Of a stretch of 36,150 nt of DNA, positions 21,061 through 30,566 are shown one piece after another; positions within the stretch are counted from its first letter, which is position 1; every line of letters starts with the position of its first letter. Both the position numbers and the translations under genes were made by a program. The notes beneath the pieces were generated by a model. It worked only from the letters and a program-made list of their open reading frames with translations. It did no database searches and was not told the DNA's origin. Source of the DNA: Carex sylvatica (taxonomy: Eukaryota > Streptophyta > Magnoliopsida > Poales > Cyperaceae); NCBI GenBank assembly GCA_964058845.1, contig CAXKVR010000535.1:1-36150 (forward strand). The letters are read 5' to 3'.

Positions 21061-22010
21061 TTGAAGGCCCATTTAACAGCCCCGGTCCTGCCCCTTTTCT
21101 CAAAAACAAAATATGTTAGGGGCTAAGTTGCAAAAATTCCTCCATGCTTCTGACCACCTTACATCTTACCAGTATCTTCCAAAGTGCTGATTTTTACTGG
21201 TACGAAAATACTCTTGCACTCCCCACGCGAATCTCCATCTACTGCTATGCTCCTCATTCTTCAATTTGTTGCTTCCAATTCTTCTAAGCTCTTACAATGC
21301 AATGTACCAGTAACATGGTACTATAAAAAGAAAGATACACAAATCAGATTACTAAATCAGGTTCGAACATGAGATCTAGCACAAATCAGACCCGCAAAGC
21401 CCTAATAGGTGTGGCCAATGCATCTAAGGAGGCAACCATGAAGACTTTGTACAATACTGAAAACAAATAGCTCTCAAAGTTTAGATATTTTCGTTTGCTT
21501 AGACACCCCCAAATAATTGATTGAGCAGTATTGTTGCCCAACTGTTGCAGTTTACTAAGAAAATAAAACACGCTAGTTGCATTTTTACCAGGATTGACGT
21601 AGCAATGTTGGTTTTACCCGGGCTTTGTATTAGAATTGATGTGATCCGAATCGAACAGTTTTCGTGCGAAGGATACACTCATAGCAAGCAACTGCATCTT
21701 GCCTCTACTGCTGGACCAGCACTCGATCCTACCGATGATCTCGACAAGGATCACGAACTTCCCACCAGACTTCTCCTCAAAGAACTCGAATTTGTGCCAA
21801 ACTGATACATGTTCTTTCCGATTCTCTGTCGGGGAGCCTCTGTGCCCAGATTAGAGGTTAGAGCCAGCACGGAGGACGAATCGGAGAGAAGGTCAGAGAA
21901 AAGACCGGACACATGGCGGTTGAAGGAGGAGAGATCGGAGGGATTAAAAATGGAGAGGAAGGAGAGTGAGAGTAAATGGAGAAAATTAGATCAGTTAACC
22001 ACAATTTGAG
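21061..22010. other. GC-balanced region with gene-like composition, unassigned
   Basis: Composition shifts towards gene-like here. The stretch 21600-21990 has many CpG and a pyrimidine-rich minus strand (CTCTCACTCTCCTTCCTCTC at its 5' side), which would suit a 5' leader on the minus strand. Open frames exist on both strands (plus 21521-21805 and 21809-22009; minus 21614-21850). None belongs to a family I recognise. Confidence 0.35.
21614..21850 (-). pseudogene. Coding-like minus-strand segment, unrecognised
   Basis: A minus-strand frame of 78 codons lies between stops. It contains HVSVWHKFEFFEEKSGGKFV and ILVEIIGRIECWSSSRGK, a reasonable mix of charged and hydrophobic residues with two Trp. 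It starts without a usable ATG and stops at TAA. The antisense plus frame is also open for 94 codons (21521-21805), so the evidence is compositional only. It may be a gene fragment; function unknown. Confidence 0.25.
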
Positions 22011-22516
22011 TTCAACAGTTTTTTTTAATTAAATTTGAGTTCGAAGTTATTGGAGGAAGAATGGGGAATAACGACCAGGGGAAATAAATCTTTTCCCTAT
22101 AATAAATTCGTACTTATTTAAAGAGAAAAATGACTATTGTTTTCCAAAATAATGATTCGAGAAGCTGCTTTTTTGACCCAGCTACATATTTTTTCTACAA
22201 GTTTTAACTTTTGATGTATGAAAATTTAATTGATTGGTTCACAAATGACTGCATTGATCTTAAAATCACACCTCTTATATTTTTTTTTTTACATTTACTT
22301 TTAAACGAACGTTGGAATGCACTCATCGGATGCTAATAGAATTCGACATCTAATTCATCAAATGTACGATCGAAATGCGAAATTTGTATCTTTTAAGGTA
22401 TCTCGAGTTTTGAGTTTGTATGTGGAAAATTCAGATTGTTCCGATTTTTAAAGTTCCAATCTTAAAAAGTATATTTTCAATTAATATTATCTTGTAAATT
22501 CCGGTTACGTTACTTA

Positions 22517-22967
22517 CAGAAATTTTTATTAATAGCATAATAAAAAAATCAAAACATCATCGTTTTGGAAGTGTTTTGGAGAAATTCCATTAATACCCAG
22601 GCCACACACAGACAATCTGCAGCTTTATTTAATGGGGACCGCACAACCAGACTCTGCAGATTCAATCTGTGATCCAGTTGTATTTTTTATTTTTTTACTT
22701 GAAATTCGTTGCAGGATTCAAATTTGAGGCATTTCATGGTAAAAAAAATTCGATCGTCTGAGCTTTAATTTTTTATTATAAATATTTATGTAAACAATAA
22801 AGGTTGAAATTTTTTTTGTGGGGCTGCATATTGAATCTGCAAACCTTAGTTTGGGGTCGCAAATTGGCTGTGTGGCCTGGATAATTCTTGAATTCTGACT
22901 AAACAAGAGTGTTTTGATTTATTATTTTTTTATTATGCTATTAATAAAAATTTCGAAGTTACTTTAT
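22517..22967. mobile_element. Foldback transposon with TTTTTATTAATAGCATAATA ends
   Basis: The left GAAATTTTTATTAATAGCAT and inverted right CGAAATTTTTATTAATAGCA ends pair for about 35 bp. Inner arms also pair (CAGGCCACACAGACAAT-like on the left with GGCTGTGTGGCCTGGAT on the right). GTTACTTA (22509-22516) and GTTACTTT (22968-22975) may be an imperfect 8-bp target duplication. The terminal TTTTTATTAATA is shared with the element at 11778. The minus frame at 22718-22906 is not a gene. Confidence 0.6.
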
Positions 22968-22975
22968 GCAGGCAT

Positions 22976-23690
22976 ACTATGCAGGCTAAGTAGTAGGATT
23001 CGTATTCATCTCGCTCTTTGGTAAGAAGTAGGAGCCCCACAGTGGTTGATACGGGCTATCTTAGGGTAGTGGGCCGTATGCTAAATGGGTTTGGGTTGGA
23101 TCGTCCTACTTGAGATCGCAGGCCAAGAAATAGAGGTGGTGAGATCGGGAGTTGATCTCGGGTCTCCAAAGTTGGAAAGTGACTTGAGAGACTTGGGATG
23201 ATATCGGAAATATTGAACTTTGACCTGTGCTATTTCCGAGATGTGTTAGTGTATAAGCGTGAGTTGCCTATATTTCACCTTTTTCTGTCAAATGAAAGGC
23301 CTTATATAGTGTAACCTATGTACCGCCTCACCCCTGCCAGGGATAAGCCGGTTCGTGAGTTGGTTACTAGATCGTGTAATTATGGTCATTTATAATCGGT
23401 GGTTTTGTTGTCAAGCGACATCGTGGTTATGGTATAACTGACGTCGTAAATGGTTATGAGCAGTTATCACCCGAGAGGCGACTTCAGGGCTTTAAGCCGC
23501 GAGATACGGACTATCTCGGCCCATTTAAGTCGGTCAGTTGTGGGCACTCGTTATAATGAGTTTCAATCGTGAACTTTGCATTGTATCCCAAGTTGGCCTC
23601 TTTATCTGAGGTCCGAATCCCGACCTTGTTCTTGACCCATATTGATGAAGCTAAAAGGGCCTTAGGAACATGACCTTATCTATTCACAAA
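22976..23690. mobile_element. Possible LTR-type retrotransposon fragment, moderate G+C
   Basis: This 0.7-kb stretch differs from its flanks in being GC-balanced. It lacks long open frames and has an LTR-like layout: a TATA-like CCTTATATAGTG at about 23300, preceded and followed by CpG-bearing, non-repetitive sequence (for example GAGATCGGGAGTTGATCTCG). I did not find matching ends, a primer site or a second copy, so a Gypsy-type solo LTR is only a guess. Confidence 0.25.
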
Positions 23691-24097
23691 AAATAAACCA
23701 AAATATTATAGTTTAGTGGGAATTCGAAATTCATCCGGACCATTAATTTATTTAGTAGCTTCAAAGACTGGGGTCGCTAATTGATCCTGCGACTCTAGTC
23801 TAGAGGCCTCCAAATAAATTGGTGGCCAATTTTTTTTTTTTTTTTTTTTTGTATGTGGCACAGATTTTCAAAGAACGACAAATGTTCATAAATTGATTAA
23901 AACTTTTGAACAAATACATACATTTCGGCCTTCAAATGAAATGACACAGATTTCAAGGAAATCGTAAATTTCAGTAAAATAGAAAATATAAAAAATATGG
24001 GGCTACAAAGCCAATTGACGGCCTGAATAAATTTCGAATTTTCATCAAACGACAGTGTTTTTGTTTATTTTTTATTATGGTATAAATAAAAATGTCA
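23690..24097. mobile_element. Degenerate foldback element related to 22517-22967
   Basis: The left arm (AAAAAATAAACCAAAATATT, then GAATTCGAAATTCATCC) pairs with the inverted right arm (AAAAAATAAACAAAAACACT, then GAAAATTCGAAATTTATTC). The centre has a long T run at 23830-23850. The right end is immediately followed by the target duplication of the hAT element at 24106. The outer TTTATTATGGTATAAATAAA resembles the ends of the 22.5-kb element. Confidence 0.5.
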
Positions 24098-24105
24098 GTA
24101 CTAAT

Positions 24106-24539
24106 CAGTGTTTTAAAATGCAGTTTTGTTCATGCATGCGGAAGACTACTGGATACCGCATATGTGAATTTTCATGCGGATTTATATATGCAGATTTTAA
24201 AATAAAAATTCATGTATATATATATTATATATATATTCATATTCATATATTTGAATTTATTTCCACATAATGACAACCAATAATAGTTTTTTGACTTTTT
24301 TCATATAAATTCTAATTAAAATACAATCAAATTATCAAAACCGCATGGGAGGACTGCATGGCCGCATATTTCAGTCCGCATGGCTACATATTCGGACCGC
24401 ATGGCCGCATTTTTAATCCGCATGACCGCATATGCGGCAACATGGTTAAAACCGCATGGAAGGACCGCATGGGCATTCTGAGCACGGCTGCCGACCGCAT
24501 ACGCATATGCGACCCATGTGGCCGCATTTTAAAACACTG
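24106..24539. mobile_element. Non-autonomous hAT transposon (434 bp), exact 8-bp target duplication
   Basis: GTACTAAT is directly repeated at 24098-24105 and 24540-24547. The termini are inverted: CAGTGTTTTAAAATGCAG left and CAGTGTTTTAAAATGCGG right (reverse complement). The hexamer CCGCAT occurs 12 times, 11 of them in the right 210 bp, and ATGCGG three times, mostly in the left arm. This is a strongly asymmetric array of presumed transposase-binding sites. Non-coding; the open frames at 24055-24270 and 24358-24546 are by-products. Confidence 0.92.
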
Positions 24540-24579
24540 GTACTAATGACATTTACTCACAAGTCATATATCTATTTTT

Positions 24580-24680
24580 AAAGTCCAAACAATCAATTTT
24601 TATCGTTCATCATAGTCTCTATATTAAAATGTGCTTGGAGACAAAATTTACATTTATTTGATTTTTTTACTATATTTAAA
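24580..24680. mobile_element. Half copy of foldback family P
   Basis: The sequence AAACAATCAATTTTTATCG then CTATATTAAAATGTGCTTGG and AGACAAAATTTACATTT follows the left arm of the family P core. No right arm follows, so this is a truncated copy. Confidence 0.6.
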
Positions 24681-25190
24681 ATTAAAATTGAAATGATTTT
24701 TTTTAGAAAATAATCAATCAATATTAATGGATATGAGTAAAGTTAATTTTTATAAATATGAGTACGAAAATGTCTCCACCTAATATGTAACGTATCCATT
24801 GACACCCGGGTCGAGGTAGCTTCTCTGGCTCCAGAATATGTAAGCATTTTCTTCCCTAACAATTTGGAAGTATTTACGACCATTTATAATGTAGATAAAT
24901 AATAACAACACTCTTATAAAAAATTAATTTTAAAAAAAAAATGTGGTATGTCTGTTAAGGTACGATTCAGTTAAAGTATGAATCTAGTACATTCACTTTT
25001 AACGATGTGTCGAAAGTAATCCAATGAATTAAAATTAAATGCCAGTCATCTTTCAAACTTTTCAGTAAAGTGACATATATAATTTATCAAAGTAAGAATT
25101 TATAGTTCAAGGAATAATTGAATTGGACTGAAACTTTTAATTTTAATAAGTATCATAGTATATTATTATGCGTCTCCGAACGCTCCTGTA
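24681..25190. other. AT-rich intergenic, nothing recognised
   Basis: No credible frame or paired repeat. Confidence 0.45.
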
Positions 25191-25370
25191 AAAGGCCCAG
25201 TATTTGAAACCTTGTCCTTGGAAATTTATCCAGTCCAGTCTTGGGCTTTTGATGAAGCCCAAATTTTTTCATTCCCTATTTGTTATTCTTTCTTTCTAAA
25301 TGCGAAAACCCTCAAACCGACCGCTGCTCACCTCTCTCTCTCTCTCTCAAAACCTCTTATTTCATTGAGA
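25190..25370 (+). promoter_or_regulatory. Candidate distal or ancestral promoter of the RID3-like gene
   Basis: This stretch carries GGCCCA (25195-25200), TGGGCTT (about 25243) and AAGCCCAA (about 25255). These GGCCCA/TGGGCY (site II) motifs are typical of plant promoters for ribosome-biogenesis and other growth genes. After them come an AAACCCT-like stretch (GCGAAAACCCTCAAACCG) and a CTCTCTCTCTCT leader-like tract (about 25332-25349). No gene starts directly after it. The next coding start is ATG 26375, and transposon-like repeats lie between. Confidence 0.35.
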
Positions 25371-25680
25371 TTGTTAATTTGATGTATTAATTGCTAATAT
25401 AATTGCTGTGATATATTACAGTTTTTAAATTAGCAAATTTACTTTAAAAAAAATGTTTTTTTAATGACATACCGGTTAATTAATTTGTTCAAATTTTTTG
25501 TAGCACTCTTTTTCTAAAAAAGAAAAATGTGCTGATGTAAACATAGAAATAAATTAAAATTAATTGTACCGATGTGCAGATTAATTTTTAATATTTTCAT
25601 AAATATTTTTTATTTATTAATTTTAATTACTGAATTGAAGATGCTCTTGATTTTGATCTCAAATAATATGTACTGTTTTT

Positions 25681-25770
25681 AATCCACTACCCGGGCTTAT
25701 ATGTAGGTAGCAAACAAATTACTACAATAGTTTGTAATCCACTACCCGGGCTTTGTACGTAGTATAGGGA
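25681..25770. repeat. Direct repeat of AATCCACTACCCGGGCTT, 55 bp apart
   Basis: The 18-mer occurs at 25681-25698 and 25736-25753. Both copies are followed by GTA(G/C)GTAG-like sequence. It lies in the upstream region of the RID3-like gene. Confidence 0.9.
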
Positions 25771-25883
25771 GTCCACTTTGAGATTCGTTCCAAGTTAAAA
25801 GGACGGGCCAGATTTACTTATTGCACCTCAGGTACCTGGGGGATCCGAATTCGCTCCCTCAGCCGTTCCGACTGGTGCGAGTG

Positions 25884-26052
25884 CGTATCCTCTGAGATAT
25901 CTCAACTTTTGCGTGACCGACGTGTCCGGTGCCTATTCGGGGGTGATGTAGGGGTCAGTATTATGTGTGCTTTGAGATTCGTGCAGAACGTATTTAAACG
26001 GTTGAGAGTTTCCATAAAGTCACGGAAATTTTGAGATATCTCAGAGGATACA
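25884..26052. mobile_element. MITE-like inverted-repeat element upstream of the RID3-like gene
   Basis: The left end GTATCCTCTGAGATATCTCA and the right end TGAGATATCTCAGAGGATAC are exact inverted copies, and pairing extends on to GTGAC/GTCAC. The TATCCTCTG part recurs in the 1181-1424 element. The plus and minus open frames here are not genes. Confidence 0.65.
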
Positions 26053-26107
26053 CGTCCACGGAAGAGAATCTGTTGCGACTTGCGATTCTTTGGAATCGCG
26101 GGTCGCT

Positions 26108-26220
26108 GCTTTTCCAAATCTAACTATCCATTTGTTTTGAGATTCGTGTATAAAATTAATTTTTTTTTGAGATTCGTGCATTCCAAAAAATTAATGGTTA
26201 GATTTGAAAAAGCACGAATC
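26108..26220. repeat. Small inverted repeat with GAGATTCGTG repeats near the gene start
   Basis: GCTTTTCCAAATCTAACTAT pairs with ATGGTTAGATTTGAAAAAGC about 80 bp downstream. GAGATTCGTG recurs at about 25974, 26138 and 26170 in direct orientation. The proximal upstream region of the gene is thus largely made of repeats. Confidence 0.6.
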
Positions 26221-26283
26221 GCAGGAATTTTTGGAATCGCAGCAGATTTATTTCCGCCGTCCACAGCAATGCAATTCGGTTTA

Positions 26284-26291
26284 TAGGGTTT
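26284..26291 (+). promoter_or_regulatory. Telo-box (TAGGGTTT / AAACCCTA) upstream of the RID3-like gene
   Basis: TAGGGTTT lies 84 bp before the ATG. The telo-box is enriched near transcription starts of plant ribosomal-protein and ribosome-assembly genes, which fits the product. A pyrimidine-rich leader (CCCCTCTCGCTCTCTCG) follows at about 26340. Confidence 0.5.
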
Positions 26292-26374
26292 AAGGAACTT
26301 GAACAGTTGAACTCTCTCTTTGTTTTCGTTATTTCCCAGCCCCTCTCGCTCTCTCGTTAAATTAACCGCCACCG

Positions 26375-29300
26375 ATGGAAGGAGAAATCATAATCGCATC
26401 GTCTCCAGTGGATACAGGCGTTAACAGTTGGGGTCTAAATTCAGGAACCAAACTACTAAATTACAAGGCGTGCTCGGCGCCTCGTCATGGTCTTACTTCA
26501 GTCGGGTCCCGCTTCATCGCTTCTTCTCAGATTCCTGCCTCTCGGTCGGCATCCACTGCTCCAATTTACTTCTGGTCCTGGGACAAGGCATGCTTCAACG
26601 ATTGTCAATTTCCTTTTTTTTTTTTTTTCTTGTTTCCTTTTGCTTTATTTTATTTTATTGGGAATTTGGTGAATTACACTCGAATGTCTCACAGGTTTAC
26701 ACTGGTTGCAAATAAACACGTGAGATAGTTGTTTGTTGTGCTTCGCTTAACCCAGTGATGTAGCGTTAATTGCAAATTGCGGCAGGAAAATATTGTTCTT
26801 TCAACTAATCTTATCTGACAAGGTTGAAGTAATATAATTGACCTATACCTTCATTTTTCTTCTTTCCATATGACTTGATTCAGTTCAGTTTGAGCTAGTG
26901 AAAGAAAAGTCTTAGCAATAATAATGTCTGTCAAACTGTTTCTGAATCATGGAAGACAAAGCTTTGGCACAACTTACAATTAAAAGCGTTTTAAGATTAA
27001 GTTACAAATCATGAGTTAATCTGGACTTATTTAGTCAAGGATTACATAATTTCAGCCACAATTTGGGGTGAAGAGCTTCCCAGCTGAACCAATTGGGCCT
27101 CTTACTGCAAACTCTGAAGGTACCTATTTAATGGGAGGTGGTTCTTCTGGATCTATTTACCTTTGGGAGGTAACTCTAGTTTTTCTTTCTTTTTCATCAA
27201 ATAAATATATAATTTCTTTTAGAGTACTTCCAGCAGTCATATACTAAGTAAAAAGGTTCTATACTTGTACAAATAAATGGTACCCACTAATATGAGCGTA
27301 CTGGATACACCGCACCATATCTGATTACCAGAGTAACATATTACTGAGCTACCACGTCTGTGCTTAAATCCTTTTGCATGAACTTTTGTTTTGTTTTAGT
27401 GTTTTATTTTAGTGAAGTTATTGCAGTTCATTTGGTTCTTATTTTCAGAGCTCTATTTAAACTTGTATTGTATATCTAGAGGCGATTCACATTTATGTTA
27501 TAAAGTTATTTGATGCTAATTTTCTTTTGGTCCTTTACTGTAGGTAGCAAGTGGAAAGCTGTTAAACAAATGGCATGCACATTACCGATCAGTGACCTGT
27601 CTTGTACTTTCAGATGACGAGTCTCTATTGATATCTGGATCAGACGATGGATGTGTCAGGGTTTGGAACCTAATTATGTATGTATAATTCCATATAAATT
27701 ATTATCGGTATTTCTCACTTTGCGATATACATGATGGGCATGGTTAATTTGTTAGCTTGTTTTTCAAGTCTATTCTAAATTCCTTCAACTAGAGATAGCT
27801 CAAGTCATGTATATGTTCACCAAAAGATGAATATTCCTTTCAAATGATCAAGAGATATTAGAAAGGCCGTTGGATATTTAATAGGATTTTTACTTGTTTT
27901 TGGTATAGGTAATATATTTCTTTTGGTTAATAACTTTTTTGTCATGATTTAAACCTTGGATATAGGATTTTTGATGCATTGAAGGCTCAGTCAGGCTTAT
28001 CATACTTGTATAGCTGGACTGAACATGCATTACGTGTTACTGACATAGTCGTGGGCCGTGGTTTGTCTAATTCTATCATCATTTCTTCATCTGAAGATCG
28101 TACTTGTAAGGTGCAGTTCATTTGTTGATATCAGATTTTCTTTTTGGGGATGCATGTCAAATTAGATTTTAAGGTAGGTTTTGAGGCCCGAATGCTAGTA
28201 CTGGCTAAAGGTCAGTGTAGCTAGGTATACTTGGCACAAAATGACTTCTGGTAGAATACCATTTCCACCCAGGATTTGCATGCATCTGCACAGGTGGTAT
28301 GGTAACAACTGAACAAATTCATTTTTATGAAGCAACAATGACCCTTTAATGCTATGTCCTTAGCCAAAATAAAATTTCATGTTAGAATAGGTAGTTCCTG
28401 GTTGTTATTGTATCAGTTTGATCTGTGCTTGTGTACCTGTAGAAGCCTGGCTGGTATGTGATGCCTGTTGGTTCACGACCATACTTTGCTGCCTATTCCT
28501 TTCTCATGTCCACCAGATTGGATCTGGTTGTTATTTTACCAGTTTGGTCTGTGCTTTTGTATGTGTAGAAACCCTGGTGGTAGTTGATGGCCACTGGTTT
28601 ACCACCATGTTTGCTACCTGTTGCTCTCTCATGCCCAAATTTTTTGACAGATTGACTAAAATGATTGGTTACAGATATTTAGCTTGTCAGAAGGTAAAAT
28701 TCTGAGGAGCATCCCACTTGATAGTGTAGCAGATGCTCTTGCAATTGATCCTGGGGAACATAGGTTCTACGCTGGCTGCAGGGATGGCAAAATTTACATT
28801 AAATCCCTGAATGCTGAAAACAACCCCACGATGGGCATACTATTCGATCACAGGTTCTTGTCTTCTTTTCATCCTCAGCAATTTAGTGTAAAGTTAGAAC
28901 TTCAAGTTCCACGTCTAGAGTTTTTCCTGTATTGTATTCATTTATTTTTGGTAGTTCTGGGCGTGTCTTTTAGGAACTTATCTTCTGTTGGAGCTTTAGG
29001 GATCCAAATATTAGTTCAGTATTTTATTTGTGTGCCTATGATTTTATCCAAACTTTTGGATGCCTGATAAACATATGCATGATTAACACGGGGTTAGAGG
29101 TTAGTTTATCTGAAGGATATAATCATGGAAAGATAGTGATTATCCTGCCAATTTGTTCATGTGGTTTTTTTTTTTTTTTTTTTTTTTATGGATTTGTTTA
29201 GAACAAGGTTAGGGTCATCATCAGAAATGTTATATGTTGACCCCTGTGAGATGCAGTGGGCCAGTGGCCCAACACAATGTACCGCCTGATCCCACCTAAA

Positions 29301-30566
29301 CCATCCCAACCTAAAGATTCGACAGATTTCCATGACCTGAGCCTGCCTTTCTAACATGATCAGACTGTAACCCAACTAGCCTAACCTACAATCACATCTG
29401 ATCGAGATCGATCCCAACCCAAATTCAATCAACCTTGCATCGATGTGGATAAATACAAAATTGACATGACCAAGCACTTCTCTCCTCTATGTGTTACTTG
29501 GCTTCAGCACTTCAGTTAGTGTACATCCATGATTTGTTTTCTCATTTTCTACCATGTAGTGTGGCTGTAACAGGCATAGCGTGTCGGGATGGAACCATAC
29601 TAGTATCAGGATCAGAGGATGGCATAATTCGAATTTGGGACATTATGACCCAGCATGTGGTACGCGTGCTAAAACACGCCAAAGGTTCTGACACAGACTC
29701 TCTACTATATCTTCACATTTTATTCCTTAAAAGTTTTGCTTAAGAAATGCCAGTTCTTTGTCCTTATATGTAGGTTCATCTTATAAAGTTTGCTGACTTC
29801 AACATGATCAGAAAAATGATTTTTTTTTTGTCCTGTTATTAACACTAGTGCTTAATGCTTATATGTCCGTCCTCTTAACATTATTACAGGTCAAAAGCTG
29901 CTAATCAGGTCTTACCGATACAAAGCTTCTGTTCTTGTCCAAGATTGCATTGAACAATAATTTCTCATTAGCAAATTTGTAGAAATGTTAGTCATAAAGA
30001 ATAAATAAATGAATCAAGTCAATGACTCAACAAACAGGGACTTAAAAAGGCATTACTGTTTAGTAGACATAAGATATCCCCATATTTTCCACTTTAACCC
30101 TTTTCTTTGTCTGCTTATTTCTTGCAGCTCCTATTAGCAATGTACTACTAGTTAAGCCAACCAGGCAGGGTACTAATTTAGCACATCAACTGCCTCTAAG
30201 CAAGTATGTAGATTCATCAGAAGGTGATTTGGGAAGAAATACTGTGATTTTGCCCCAACCTTGTTGGAAGCCCAATTTTTTAAGCTCTGGTTTGATGGGT
30301 CGTCAACTAAAAGAGCTTCAGGTAACATTCTTGTTGTTTTGGATCTTCTTACTTAAATTTTGGTACATACAAAATTATTTTAATTTGCATTATATGCTAT
30401 TAAATTACTGCAGGAGAACAATTCTTCTGCTGTGGCTGAAATGGAGGTAGAGAGACTGCGCATAGAAAACCAAAAGTTGGTTGAAATGGCAGAGAAGTGG
30501 AAGAAATTGTGCCAAGATCAGCAGAGCTTTTATGTGAAAGAGCTCCTAGATCACACCAAGCCATAA
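26375..30566 (+). CDS. RID3: WD40-repeat ribosome assembly factor, RID3/IPI3/WDR18 family (eight exons, 418 aa)
   Basis: The yeast and animal relatives (Ipi3, WDR18) act in the Rix1 complex, which matures pre-60S ribosomes in the nucleolus and nucleoplasm; Arabidopsis RID3 is needed for root and meristem initiation. Exons: 26375-26587, 27056-27169, 27544-27677, 27966-28110, 28675-28853, 29560-29684, 30128-30321, 30414-30566; every junction keeps frame. The protein starts MEGEIIIASSPVDTGVNSWG. WD40 blades end in FYFWSWDK-like residues near 65-71, IYLWE (105-109), SGSDDGCVRVWNL (140-152), SSEDRTCKIFSL (195-206) and SGSEDGIIRIWD (278-289). The tail (about 363-418) is a predicted coiled coil with MEVERLRIEN. 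It is close in length to the Arabidopsis protein (about 438 aa). Intron 1 appears to start with GC; the other donors are GT. The ATG context ACCGATGG is good. The upstream telo-box and site II motifs suit a growth-regulated gene. Confidence 0.9.
26588..27055 (+). other. Intron 1 of the RID3-like gene with a non-canonical GC donor
   Basis: Exon 1 ends …TGG GAC AAG and the intron starts GCATGC; the acceptor is TTTCAG before CCACAATTTGG. This join gives WSWDKPQFGVKSFPAEP, matching the family (from memory, WSWTKPQ…EVKSYPVEP in Arabidopsis). The nearest downstream GT (after GATT, 26600) would shift frame and stop within exon 2. The upstream GT inside TGGTCC would remove the conserved WSWDK. Confidence 0.75.
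28398..28649. repeat. Diverged tandem duplication of 126 bp inside intron 4
   Basis: CTGGTTGTTATTGTATCAGT at 28398 is repeated as CTGGTTGTTATTTTACCAGT at 28524. The similarity runs through CTCTCATG-C near the end of each copy. It sits just before the exon 5 acceptor (TTACAG, 28674). The overlapping plus open frame at 28418-28705 is intronic. Confidence 0.8.
29158..29480. other. Intron 5 insert with a T tract and C-rich sequence, probably transposon-derived
   Basis: A run of about 22 T (29165-29187) is followed by C/A-rich sequence (for example AACCCAACTAGCCTAACC) unlike the rest of the intron. It resembles degenerate repeat-rich transposon ends, but I found no paired termini. The minus open frame at 29157-29375 is a by-product. 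Confidence 0.3.

Noticed and set aside
28684..29067. 127-codon frame starting at an internal ATG
   Set aside because: Only its first part (to 28853) is coding, as exon 5 of the RID3-like gene. The rest reads into intron 5.
29889..29907. Possible 19-nt microexon between exons 6 and 7 of the RID3-like gene (TTACAG before, GT after)
   Set aside because: Including it would shift frame and create a stop soon after entering exon 7; direct joining keeps frame.
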